NCBI RefSeq assembly: GCF_004378255.1
Contig: NZ_SNQG01000003.1
Location: 496,001 to 560,000, forward strand
Length of the DNA: 64,000 bases
Direction: 5' to 3'
Source: Mucilaginibacter phyllosphaerae
Lineage (GTDB): Bacteria; Bacteroidota; Bacteroidia; Sphingobacteriales; Sphingobacteriaceae
Shown: in pieces, positions 55,532 through 63,016 of the stretch
Layout of the letters: every line of letters begins with the position of its first letter
Numbering within the stretch: the first letter of the stretch is position 1
Translations under genes and position numbers: made by a program
The notes under the pieces: model-generated
Seen by the model: only the letters and a program-made list of their open reading frames with translations
Told to the model about the DNA's origin: nothing
Database searches by the model: none

Positions 55532-56503
55532 TTAGCAACAACCACCGCCGTCATAAAACCAGGTGGAGTTTGATATAAAAATGTCATTACGATTCAACGC
55601 TGCCAGGTTTCCCGCTGTTTTATCGCACACGGCCAAAGGTTGATTAGGCATTAAAATATGTCCTTTTTCATCATCGAAATATTCGTTTTCGCCATAATAA
55701 ATAGCGGCTTTGCCGGTGAACACGCATGGGCCGTCAGCAGGCATAGGGTCTTTAATGGCGCAAACCTCTACACTCTCAATGTATAGTAACTCATCAGTAG
55801 GGTACTGTCCTGGAGCCAAAATACGATACGGCCTTTTAGCCCTTATCTCAATCGTACCGAAGCCAATATCGGTGATACTCTTAATATAATCACTTAATGA
55901 TAGGGAGCCGGTCAGGCATAAGGCCCTTAACCTGTCATCGCTGCGTAACGCCTCGTTCATCGGCTGGTCGCAAACCGGATCAGACATCACCAAACGTCCG
56001 CCGGGCTTTAACACGCGGTATATTTCGGTTAAGGCTTGTTTCAAATCGTTTTCCTTAAAGATATTGAACAGGCAATTCTGCCCTGCTATGTCTATAGAGT
56101 TATCCGCTACAGGTAACTCCAAGGCAGAGCCCTTACGGAGATCGATAAATTCCTTTTTGAACCAGGGATTCAATTTTTCTGCTTCAATCAAATTATCTGC
56201 ACAGCTTTGCAACATTTCATCCACAATATCCACGCCTATCACACCTTGAATATTCCGGTTGAAGTAGGAAAATTGCAAAAGCTCCATACCACCGCCAACA
56301 CCAACATAAAGTATAGTTGGATCGTTAGCGAGATCGTTGGCACTTACGATGGAGCCGCAACCGTAATTCATTTCCTGCATGATCTTAGGTATCTCCAGCC
56401 CCGGAAACGCGTTCATTGGCGTTGTGGTGCAGCAAAGGCCAACATCAGGTTTTAATGCAGCACCGCGATATACATTTACAGTTTCTTCAAGATAGTTATC
56501 CAT
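55532..56503 (-). CDS. arsM: Arsenite methyltransferase ArsM (arsenosugar type)
   Basis: 323 residues. SAM motif ILYVGVGGGMELLQF (first Gly-rich loop slightly altered), As(III)-binding cysteines in VGLCCTTTP, NYGCGS, DPVCDQP and RALCLTGSL, and a C-terminal DGGGCC. Methylates arsenite to di- and trimethyl species that feed ArsS. First gene of a two-gene minus-strand unit with an inverted repeat upstream. Confidence 0.93.
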   Translation of the reverse strand: MDNYLEETVNVYRGAALKPDVGLCCTTTPMNAFPGLEIPKIMQEMNYGCGSIVSANDLANDPTILYVGVGGGMELLQFSYFNRNIQGVIGVDIVDEMLQSCADNLIEAEKLNPWFKKEFIDLRKGSALELPVADNSIDIAGQNCLFNIFKENDLKQALTEIYRVLKPGGRLVMSDPVCDQPMNEALRSDDRLRALCLTGSLSLSDYIKSITDIGFGTIEIRAKRPYRILAPGQYPTDELLYIESVEVCAIKDPMPADGPCVFTGKAAIYYGENEYFDDEKGHILMPNQPLAVCDKTAGNLAALNRNDIFISNSTWFYDGGGCC

Positions 56504-56529
56504 AGTTCTTTGGTTATAGAAAACATACG

Positions 56530-56567
56530 TTATTCGATGGCAGATAGCTTTTGAGCCTATCGAATAA
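56530..56567. promoter_or_regulatory. Long inverted repeat upstream of arsM
   Basis: TTATTCGAT and ATCGAATAA are perfect 9-bp arms 20 bases apart, starting 27 bases upstream of the arsM ATG; the ACGT flanks extend the symmetry. ATTCGAT also occurs beside the arsR operator, so this could be another regulator-binding region controlling arsM. Confidence 0.55.
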
Positions 56568-56675
56568 AAAACGTTTTTTGGTTATTAAAACCTAATATCA
56601 GAATTTCATCGTAATTTAATAGGAAAAGGAATTCTTGAAACAGACTTCTATCGACTTAACGGTAAGTTCCAAGCT

Positions 56676-57377
56676 ATGAATAATGTATTACAGCCATTAG
56701 CAATAGGTCTGCTCTTTGTATTAACTTACATTGCGGAGCATATTTTTCCGGAACAAAAAGGAATTTTAAAGAAGAGACATGATCTCATCAATATCGCCAT
56801 TGGTATCATCAATTTGATATTTTCATTTATTACCGGCTATGGTTTGCAGAAGCTCATGAATTACGCTGCGGGACAGCATTTAGGGCTGGTTCCTTTTTCA
56901 AAAATCCCTGCATTCCTATCAATGCTTATTCAAATCCTCTTAATCGATTTTTTCGTCTATTGGTGGCATCGGATCAACCATAAAATACCAATGCTTTGGA
57001 AATTTCACAAGTTTCATCATGAAGATGAAAGTATGAATTCAACAACAGCAGTCCGATTCCATACAGTAGAATTATTTTTTTCCGTATTAGCAAAGGCGGT
57101 CTTTCTGGTGCTGATGGGCATTACAGTTACGGGATTGATAGCTTATGGCATTTTGTTTTTCCCGGTTGTTTTGCTCGTTCATTCGAATATCTGTATCAAC
57201 ACTAAGTTGGACTATAAGCTAAGAAAATTGATTGTAAGCCCCCTAATGCACCGGATACATCATTCTAAAATAATCTCAGAAACCAATTCCAATTACGGTT
57301 CGATTTTCCCTTTTTGGGATTGGATTTTTAAGAGCTACCGAAAAAAGTCAATAGGGATAATTAAGTTTGGGATATAA
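56676..57377 (+). CDS. Sterol desaturase/fatty acid hydroxylase family protein
   Basis: 233 residues with about four membrane helices and the di-iron histidine boxes WWHRINH, HKFHHEDESMN and HRIHHSK. Members hydroxylate or desaturate lipids. It may act on arsenolipid precursors or be unrelated; nothing in the sequence decides. Its stop codon lies within a hairpin that probably ends transcription. Confidence 0.87.
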   Translation: MNNVLQPLAIGLLFVLTYIAEHIFPEQKGILKKRHDLINIAIGIINLIFSFITGYGLQKLMNYAAGQHLGLVPFSKIPAFLSMLIQILLIDFFVYWWHRINHKIPMLWKFHKFHHEDESMNSTTAVRFHTVELFFSVLAKAVFLVLMGITVTGLIAYGILFFPVVLLVHSNICINTKLDYKLRKLIVSPLMHRIHHSKIISETNSNYGSIFPFWDWIFKSYRKKSIGIIKFGI

Positions 57378-57400
57378 TATTAAATAAAGTATTATATCCC
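57369..57400 (+). terminator. Hairpin overlapping the desaturase stop codon
   Basis: GGGATATAATA and TATTATATCCC form a perfect 11-bp stem with a 10-base loop. No T-run follows directly, although T-rich sequence comes 20 bases later. Confidence 0.6.
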
Positions 57401-57423
57401 TATGTATGATTTAAACATCTTTT

Positions 57424-57485
57424 TTAACCAACCAATCGCCTCAAATCTTTTAGAAAATGGTTCGAGATTATTCCCCTACGGGCTA
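57424..57485 (+). repeat. Diverged direct repeat, unit 1, tRNA T-arm-like
   Basis: A 62-base unit from TTAACCAACCAATCGCC to CCCCTACGGGCTA that recurs at 57971-58030. Its right half (GGTTCGAGATTATTCCCC, then TACGGGCTACC) resembles a tRNA T-arm and acceptor end, as in integrase attachment sites, but no full tRNA can be folded here. Confidence 0.45.
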
Positions 57486-57487
57486 CC

Positions 57488-57527
57488 AACCCTCTTTACA
57501 AAGCGTAAAGAGGGTTTTTGCTTTTTT
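57488..57527 (+). terminator. Strong Rho-independent terminator
   Basis: AACCCTCTTTAC and GTAAAGAGGGTT form a perfect 12-bp stem with a 5-base loop, followed by TTTGCTTTTTT. It lies immediately after repeat unit 1, in the position a terminator would occupy behind a tRNA gene. Confidence 0.85.
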
Positions 57528-57580
57528 GAGTTAATTAAAAAGCGCCATGATTGCGTTTAAACGCACATTTTTAGTTCGAT

Positions 57581-57604
57581 TCCCCTAAGGTTATCCTTAG
57601 GGGA
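57581..57604 (+). other. Hairpin with T-arm-like flank
   Basis: TCCCCTAAGG and CCTTAGGGGA form a perfect 10-bp stem with a TTAT loop. The preceding AGTTCGAT makes it look like a third, partial relative of the repeat units. A 12-bp palindrome, GCGTTTAAACGC, lies at 57553-57564. Apart from these hairpins, the 320-bp gap 57378-57697 shows no gene. Confidence 0.5.
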
Positions 57605-57697
57605 AGATAATATAAACTCTGATGGATTAGGGATTTAACTGATTAGAAATGAGCAATGTATAACTCTTATAAAAGAGTTCGATGTTAATTGACATCA

Positions 57698-57865
57698 TTA
57701 TTTTTCGTTAAAATATTTTTTAATTGCAAGGTCGGCAAGTAAATACAAGAAGTTCAATATTTCCTTTGCCTGTTCTTCAGTAGCCGTTATTCCATTTTCC
57801 TTTAAAATCTTAATTACTTTTTCGTTGCTAATGCGTCTTTTATTCTGATGTGGATAATCGCCCAT
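57698..57865 (-). CDS. Small conserved protein of Bacteroidota mobile DNA (55 aa)
   Basis: A 55-residue reading frame, MGDYPHQNKRRISNEKVIKI then LKENGITATEEQAKEILNFL, ending in YLLADLAIKKYFNEK. Two amphipathic helices, well-formed start and stop. It resembles a short family that is common in Bacteroidota plasmids and conjugative elements (sometimes misnamed as a PTS component). No function known. Its presence supports a mobile-element boundary here. Confidence 0.65.
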   Translation of the reverse strand: MGDYPHQNKRRISNEKVIKILKENGITATEEQAKEILNFLYLLADLAIKKYFNEK

Positions 57866-57970
57866 ATTGGATATTTCTAATTTTCCTGTGGATTAATACT
57901 GTGAAAGCAAGTTAAATTATTGCTAACCCATTTGCTGTGGACTTTCCCTTGGGGTTTTTAAAAGATCAAA

Positions 57971-58030
57971 TTAACCAGCTAAACGCGTCAAATCACCTAT
58001 AAAGAGTTCGAGATTTTCCCCTCAAGGCTA
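57971..58030 (+). repeat. Diverged direct repeat, unit 2
   Basis: Matches 57424-57485 over its length with small gaps (TTAACCA, TCAAATC, GTTCGAGATT, TTCCCCT, GGCTA are all kept in order). No terminator follows. The pair brackets the 55-residue gene. Confidence 0.45.
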
Positions 58031-58286
58031 TAAAATAGTTAACTACCTTATTATTAGGTATATATTTATTTAGGTAAATGAGTTTAAATATTGACGTTTT
58101 GTAAAAAAACAGTTCCGATATCATCGCTTACCTAGTTAATTCCATTCAGCACAGCTATGTTTTTATAGAGATCATCCTCTATGGGCAATTCAGTACTATC
58201 ATTGAAAGGGTCTTGTTCCGTCCTGATTTATTTTTAAGTTGGCGGCATATTCGAGATAGTTCTTAAACAGTAAAAAAACAAATAGT

Positions 58287-58312
58287 TACCGTTTGCTTAA
58301 ATTTAGACGGTA
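58287..58312. promoter_or_regulatory. Inverted-repeat site TACCGT...ACGGTA
   Basis: TACCGT and ACGGTA arms separated by 14 bases. The right half, TTTAGACGGTA, is almost the same as TTTAAGACGGTA in the next site 60 bases away, so two copies of one regulator-binding site are likely. No regulator gene is adjacent. Confidence 0.4.
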
Positions 58313-58353
58313 CAATGATCTTGTAACAAATACTAAATTCTTAACAGATACTG

Positions 58354-58376
58354 TTTACCGAGTTTAAGACGGTAAA
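58354..58376. promoter_or_regulatory. Inverted-repeat site TTTACCG...CGGTAAA
   Basis: Perfect 7-bp arms TTTACCG and CGGTAAA around a 9-base centre; it shares its half-site with 58287-58312. May be an abandoned operator of a gene lost during the rearrangement. Confidence 0.45.
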
Positions 58377-58448
58377 TAGAAATAACACCCGCTAGTCATC
58401 AAACCGCGCAGTTCGTAGTCTTCCCTTGCTAAGTAAACGTAATCGGCC

Positions 58449-58536
58449 CAGCATTTTTAGGCATGAAGGATTAACGCAGATCGTGGTGTTTAATGGATTG
58501 CGTTTATTGGTTATCAGAATAGGCGGAAGTAAATAG
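58449..58536 (+). pseudogene. 3' remnant of a P1B-4 ATPase
   Basis: Reads IGPAFLG, then after a one-base slip HEGLTQIVVFNGLRLLV to a stop at 58536. This matches the end of the ATPase at 9506-11560 (IGPAVIGHEGSTLLVVFNGL). Only the last 30 or so residues remain. It shows that copy B once followed an ATPase as copy A does. Confidence 0.75.
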
Positions 58537-58556
58537 TAATGTATATTTACAGCGTC

Positions 58557-59591
58557 ATGGTCAAACAGATAACGATCAATAAATTCCTGGAGCTCAAAGA
58601 CAAAATTGCGCTAATAGATGTGCGCACACCTGCGGAACACGAACATGGCCATGTGCCCGGTGCGTTTAACCTCCCTTTGTTCAGTAACGAAGAAAGGGTA
58701 AAGGTAGGAACGACTTATAAACAGGTCGGCCGCGAGGAAGCGATCCTGTTAGGATTTGACCTGACTGGCTCCAAATGGTCCGGGTTCATTAAAGAAGCTT
58801 TGATCATTGCACCTGACAAAAGAATAGGTGTTCATTGCTGGCGCGGCGGGATGCGCAGCGGGGCGATGGCCTGGGCGCTCGACCTTTATGGCTTTGAGGT
58901 GTATGTCATACAAGGGGGCTATAAAAAATACCGGGGGTGGGTACATCAGCAGTTCGAGCACCCATATAAGCTTCAGATACTGGGCGGGATGACCGGTTCG
59001 GGCAAAACGCGCATATTACAGCAACTTAAAAAAATGAGGGAGCAGGTCATTGATCTGGAAGACCTGGCCCAGCACCAGGGCTCATCTTACGGCAGTATGA
59101 ATAAAATGGTACAACCCACCCAGGAACAGTTTGAGAATAACCTGGCTGAACAGTTAAAAAACACAGGGCCGCAAAAAAAGGTATGGGTGGAAGATGAAAG
59201 CCTGACCATCGGCAAACGTTCCATACCTAACACCTTCTGGCACCAGATGCGGAATGCAGCGATGATAGATATTAAGGTAGCGTTACAGCAACGCGTTAAC
59301 GCATTAGCCGCTGAATACGGTTCTTTAGATAAGCATTTCTTGATGGAATCTACGGAACGCATCCGTAAAAGGCTTGGGCCTGAACAAACCAAATATGCTA
59401 TTGAAGCCATCATGGAGGGGCGAATGAGGGATTTCGTAAAGATCGTTTTGGTCTATTATGATAAAACATACCGGACAGGTTTAAGTAAGCGAAATGCCGC
59501 ACAGGTGTTTTCACTGGAGCTAAACGATACCGACATCGCAACCCAAGCCCGTCACCTATTAAATTTTACCGCCAATACTGTTATTTACTAA
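58557..59591 (+). CDS. mnmH: tRNA 2-selenouridine synthase MnmH (copy B)
   Basis: 344 residues from the ATG at 58557, chosen because it aligns with the start of copy A; the ATG at 58539 lies upstream of the degraded -7 element. Rhodanese loop [10 protein letters not shown] (Cys94) and Walker [10 protein letters not shown] are intact. Differences from copy A are mostly conservative (for example KQLKKMREQ for QQLSVTGEQ). It overlaps selD copy B by one base. Both copies look functional. Confidence 0.94.
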   Translation: MVKQITINKFLELKDKIALIDVRTPAEHEHGHVPGAFNLPLFSNEERVKVGTTYKQVGREEAILLGFDLTGSKWSGFIKEALIIAPDKRIGVHCWRGGMRSGAMAWALDLYGFEVYVIQGGYKKYRGWVHQQFEHPYKLQILGGMTGSGKTRILQQLKKMREQVIDLEDLAQHQGSSYGSMNKMVQPTQEQFENNLAEQLKNTGPQKKVWVEDESLTIGKRSIPNTFWHQMRNAAMIDIKVALQQRVNALAAEYGSLDKHFLMESTERIRKRLGPEQTKYAIEAIMEGRMRDFVKIVLVYYDKTYRTGLSKRNAAQVFSLELNDTDIATQARHLLNFTANTVIY

Positions 59592-60628
59592 TGGATCAAA
59601 CAATAAAACTAACCCAATACTCCCACGGCTCGGGTTGCGGCTGTAAGATCAGCCCGGCTGTTCTCGATAAGATACTGCACAGCCCGATACCTGCAATTCC
59701 GAATAAAAAGCTATTAGTAGGCAATGATAAACGCGATGACGCGGCGGTTTTAGACTTGGGTAACGGCACCGCCCTGATCTCTACGACCGACTTTTTCATG
59801 CCGATAGTGGATGATGCCTATGATTTTGGGCGTATAGCCTCGGCTAATGCCATCAGTGACGTTTACGCGATGGGTGGTAAGCCTGTATTGGCTATCGCTA
59901 TTTTAGGCTGGCCGATTGATAAATTACCCCCCGAAGTCGCCCAAAAAGTACTGGAGGGTTCACGGGCCATTTGCGCCGAAGCAGGTATCACGCTGGCCGG
60001 GGGCCATAGTATTGATTGCCCCGAGCCGGTATTTGGTTTGGCAGTGAATGGTATGGTCAATATCCGGCATCTTAAACAAAATTCGACCGCGACCGCCGGT
60101 TGCCGTTTATATCTCACCAAAGCTTTAGGCGTGGGTATCTTGTCCACCGCTCAAAAAAAAGGTGTATTGTTACCGGAAGATGCGGCCATTGCTTTAAAAA
60201 GTATGACCACGTTAAATAAGCTGGGCGAAGTGTTCGGGCAGATGGCTGATGTAAAAGCCATGACAGACGTAACCGGGTTTGGATTATTTGGACACCTCTC
60301 AGAAATGTGCGAGGGGAGCGGTTTATCGGCCGTTATTGAATATGACAAAGTGCCTGTGATCCCATCGCTAAACGGGTATTTAGAACAAAAATGCTATCCC
60401 GGAGGTACCGGGCGCAACTGGAACAGCTACGGACATAAGATCGGGCCGATTACCGAAGAACAGAAATATATCCTGGCCGACCCGCAAACAAGTGGCGGCC
60501 TGCTGGTAGCCGTTGCGAAAGAAGGTGTTGCGACATTTGAAGCAACTCTAAAAGGCCTCGGACACAATTTAGCACCTATCGGTTGGTTAAAGAATCCAGA
60601 TAACGATGCGCTGATAACGGTGATTTAA
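59591..60628 (+). CDS. selD: Selenophosphate synthetase SelD (copy B)
   Basis: 345 residues. Catalytic loop [10 protein letters not shown] (Cys16, Lys19), [13 protein letters not shown] and DPQTSGGLL are all present. Highly similar to 13112-14152 with scattered substitutions ([15 protein letters not shown] for [15 protein letters not shown]). Again the Cys form. Its 3' end overlaps the end of the opposed broken methyltransferase by 42 bases. Confidence 0.94.
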   Translation: MDQTIKLTQYSHGSGCGCKISPAVLDKILHSPIPAIPNKKLLVGNDKRDDAAVLDLGNGTALISTTDFFMPIVDDAYDFGRIASANAISDVYAMGGKPVLAIAILGWPIDKLPPEVAQKVLEGSRAICAEAGITLAGGHSIDCPEPVFGLAVNGMVNIRHLKQNSTATAGCRLYLTKALGVGILSTAQKKGVLLPEDAAIALKSMTTLNKLGEVFGQMADVKAMTDVTGFGLFGHLSEMCEGSGLSAVIEYDKVPVIPSLNGYLEQKCYPGGTGRNWNSYGHKIGPITEEQKYILADPQTSGGLLVAVAKEGVATFEATLKGLGHNLAPIGWLKNPDNDALITVI

Positions 60629-61255
60629 AGCATTAGTTGATGCTTGCTTTTTAAAGCTACAGAACAGGAAGTTTTGTTTGGTTTGAAAGGGGGTGATATG
60701 ATCTTCATGGATACACCTGATCTTTTTAAAACCTTTTTGAAGCTGGGAGTTCAATTGATTTTCTGTATATTGTTTAATAGGCAGGCCACTGCATTTTTCG
60801 GGGCCATTCTCTGAGAATGTACCTATAACCATATAGCGATTGATCGCATCGCCTGCAATTTTTAAGTAGGCGGTTATCTGGCTTTCCTCGGTCAGGAAAT
60901 GAAAGGCCGCCCGGTCAAGCCATAGGTCAAAATGCCTGTCGGTTTTGAACCCAGTAATATCGCAAACCACCCATTTGACCAATTCACTTCGTTCGTCAAG
61001 CCTGTTTTTTGCTTTGTTGATTGCCGCTTCAGAAATATCCAACACGGTAATATCCTGAAAGCCCTATTGTATAAGAAAATCCACCAGGTTGCTGTCACCG
61101 TCGCCGATATCAATGATACTGGAACTTTTAGAGAACAAGAACCCGTAGATAAAATCCAGGGATGTTTGAGGAACCGCCTGCGTCCAGCTTACCTGATCCG
61201 AAGTTTTATTGGAATAAACATCATCCCAGTGTGCTTTTTTATTACCTTCATACAT
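60587..61255 (-). pseudogene. Class I SAM-dependent methyltransferase, nonsense-interrupted (copy B)
   Basis: The N-terminal part (MYEGNKKAHWDDVYSNKTSD, motif I IIDIGDGDS with the middle Gly changed to Asp) ends at VDFLIQ with an in-frame TAG at 61064-61066. The same frame continues (GFQDITVLDISEAAINKAK) to FCSFKKQ and beyond. The TAG replaces a probable Glu codon. The C-terminus is also extended into selD compared with copy A. Copy A is broken 3-4 codons away by a frameshift. Confidence 0.85.
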
Positions 61256-61299
61256 AAAAATGTGATCTTTATAATAAAGGTCATCATGATTTGAACAAA

Positions 61300-61776
61300 A
61301 TGAGCAATAAAATTCGCTTAACCATTTGCTGCCTGTTAATTGGCGGCCTATGGTTTTCATCGGCAAAGGCGCAGACATCCCCGGTAGCTGTACCTTCTGC
61401 CCTTAATAACTATCCCTGGACAGAACATGAACTCATGGAACCTGCTTTACTTGCTGCGAACATCAAAGAAAACCCGGCTAAACTGCCGCTGATTCTCAAC
61501 ATAGGCGCAGTCGAAGACATTAAAGGGGCAAAACATATTGGTGCTGCGGATAAAACAGAAAATTTAAAAGCACTGAAAGCAATGGTAACGACTCTGCCTA
61601 AAAACGCGGACATCGTCATCTATTGCGGGTGTTGCCCTTTTACCAAATGCCCTAACATCAGGCCTGCTTTCCAGGAATTGAAGAAAATGGGATTTACCCA
61701 TATTAAATTGTTAAACCTTCCGGTCAACCTGCAAACCAATTGGATCGCTAAAGGTTATCCATTAGCGGTAAACTGA
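61300..61776 (+). CDS. Secreted rhodanese-like protein with CGCC loop (copy B)
   Basis: 158 residues from the ATG at 61300 (signal MSNKIRLTICCLLIGGLWFS). It keeps LNIGAVEDIKGAKHIG and the active loop IVIYCGCCPFTKCPN. Preservation of all four cysteines in both copies suggests they matter. It is followed by the MFS scar and the BNR gene. Confidence 0.82.
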   Translation: MSNKIRLTICCLLIGGLWFSSAKAQTSPVAVPSALNNYPWTEHELMEPALLAANIKENPAKLPLILNIGAVEDIKGAKHIGAADKTENLKALKAMVTTLPKNADIVIYCGCCPFTKCPNIRPAFQELKKMGFTHIKLLNLPVNLQTNWIAKGYPLAVN

Positions 61777-61808
61777 TCAAGTCGGCTACCTTTATCTTCG
61801 TAATTCAA

Positions 61809-61847
61809 ATGAATAAGTCAGTTCAGTTGGCGTTGTTAATGGCTTAA
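61809..61847 (+). pseudogene. Scar of the deleted MFS gene in copy B
   Basis: A 12-residue frame (MNKSVQLALLMA) preceded by TATCTTCG and ATTCAAATGAATAA. The flank and start (ATGAATAA) match the MFS start in copy A (TATCTTATTAG, ATGAATAA). The following sequence joins directly to the 5' flank of the BNR gene. So the MFS gene was probably present before the copies split and was deleted here. Confidence 0.55.
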
Positions 61848-61873
61848 CTTTCCAAAATTTATATATTGGTAAA

Positions 61874-62923
61874 ATGAGAAGAATAAGTTTTTTTGTACTA
61901 TCATTTATAATGGTTCTAACATTAAGTGCCCTGTCAGACGACCAGAGTTTAATCGGACAGGGACAGCAGCCACAAGTCAGCATGGATAATAAAGGGATTA
62001 TCAGGGTGGTGTTCGGATCTGCCGACCAGATATTTTGTGCTGTTTCAACCGATCATGGTGCATCTTTCAGCAAGCCCGCACTCGTTGCCAAATTACCCTT
62101 AATGCACCTGGGTATGGCAAGGGGCCCGCAACTAACCAGCTCAAAAAACTTTTCGGTGATCACTGCAATGGATAAATCCGGCAATATCTACTGGTATCGT
62201 CTTGCTCATGCTACCGGCAAATGGAAAAGTATGGGCGTCATCAACGATCAGCCGGGGTCAGCCCCCGAGGGATTGATGAACATTGCGACTGACGACCAGG
62301 ACCATTTTTACGCGGCCTGGCTCGACATACGAACCGGAAAGCAGAACCAGATCTATTTTTCTTCTCTATCGGGTAAAGCGATTCACTGGTCTAAAAATGC
62401 GATGGTATATCAATCACCCGACCAGCATGTTTGTGAGTGCTGTAAGCCCAGTATAGCAGTACAGGGTTCTTCGGTAGCTATCATGTTCCGAAACTGGCTG
62501 AACGGTTCGCGTGACCTTTATGTAACCCGCTCTTCAAACATGGGGCAAACCTTTGCGGCAGCGCAAAAGATGGGCATGGACACCTGGAAACTGAACGGCT
62601 GCCCGATGGATGGCGGGGGCCTGCGGATCAGCCCGGCGAGCGCGGTGCAGACGGTATGGCAACGGAAGGGGAATATTTATTATGCAACTCCCGGAGAGCC
62701 GGAAACCTACCTGGCCAGGGGAAGAACATGCAGTATTGCCGGAGGTGGAGCGAACCCGCTGATAACATACCAAACAGGTGATACGCTGAATGTGATCGCG
62801 TTCCCTCAAAAAACACCAAGGATGATCGGAACCGGCGGCTATGTGAAAGCGGTGCAACTAAGCGCAACCGGCAATCTTTTTGTGTGGGAACAAAAGAATC
62901 AGGTCAGGTTCCGAATAATGTAA
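61874..62923 (+). CDS. Secreted BNR/sialidase-like beta-propeller with CECC motif (copy B)
   Basis: 349 residues, the same length as copy A at 16912. Signal MRRISFFVLSFIMVLTLSAL. Asp-boxes STDHGASF and SSNMGQTF (the Asp of the second changed to Asn), HVCECCKP, NGCPMDGGG and GRTCSIAG. The Cys motifs are unchanged while other positions drift, which supports a metal or disulfide role. Confidence 0.8.
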   Translation: MRRISFFVLSFIMVLTLSALSDDQSLIGQGQQPQVSMDNKGIIRVVFGSADQIFCAVSTDHGASFSKPALVAKLPLMHLGMARGPQLTSSKNFSVITAMDKSGNIYWYRLAHATGKWKSMGVINDQPGSAPEGLMNIATDDQDHFYAAWLDIRTGKQNQIYFSSLSGKAIHWSKNAMVYQSPDQHVCECCKPSIAVQGSSVAIMFRNWLNGSRDLYVTRSSNMGQTFAAAQKMGMDTWKLNGCPMDGGGLRISPASAVQTVWQRKGNIYYATPGEPETYLARGRTCSIAGGGANPLITYQTGDTLNVIAFPQKTPRMIGTGGYVKAVQLSATGNLFVWEQKNQVRFRIM

Positions 62924-62926
62924 AAA

Positions 62927-63016
62927 TTAAACCTTGAGGAAATAAGCGTGATTATATTGGTTACCCCAAAGGCAAACGATCTTTTCCGTTTTGTCGGCAA
63001 AAAATTCATCATAAGC
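62927..63016 (-). pseudogene. 3' remnant of the TylF-like methyltransferase
   Basis: Reads AYDEFFADKTEKIVCLWGNQ, then YNHAYFLKV and a stop, matching the last 29 residues of 17965-18684 with Pro to Thr and Arg to Leu changes. Upstream homology stops abruptly at about 63017, where an unrelated reading frame begins: the right-hand breakpoint of copy B. Confidence 0.82.

Larger units (their letters stand above)
57866..58448. other. Gene-poor junction before the second mnmH-selD cassette
   Basis: About 580 bp without a supported gene. It contains direct-repeat unit 2 (57971-58030), two inverted-repeat sites (58287-58312 and 58354-58376) and, at 58232-58260, a short match to the start of ynfA (GGCATATTCGAGAT). 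It reads as debris from rearrangement next to the truncated ATPase end. Confidence 0.5.
58449..63016. repeat. Segmental duplication, copy B (trimmed)
   Basis: Same gene order as 11468-18055 but cut at both ends: it begins inside the 3' end of a P1B ATPase and ends inside the 3' end of the TylF-like gene. ynfA is absent from its copy A position and the MFS gene is reduced to its first codons. mnmH, selD, the rhodanese and the BNR gene are intact. Both copies are in the same orientation, about 47 kb apart. Confidence 0.85.

Noticed and set aside
57440..57490. A tRNA gene at the T-arm-like repeat
   Set aside because: Only a T-arm and acceptor-like end can be seen; no anticodon or D-arm folds upstream.
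58232..58260. Fragment of ynfA (GGCATATTCGAGAT) before the ATPase scrap
   Set aside because: The match is short and lies on the wrong side of the ATPase remnant compared with copy A; it may be chance, so it is not called as a pseudogene.
13112..60628. SelD as evidence for selenoprotein synthesis
   Set aside because: Both SelD proteins use Cys and sit with mnmH; no selA, selB or tRNA-Sec gene is visible in the window.
11468..63016. Duplication as an assembly artefact
   Set aside because: The copies differ throughout at synonymous and amino-acid positions and have different deletions, so they cannot be one sequence placed twice.
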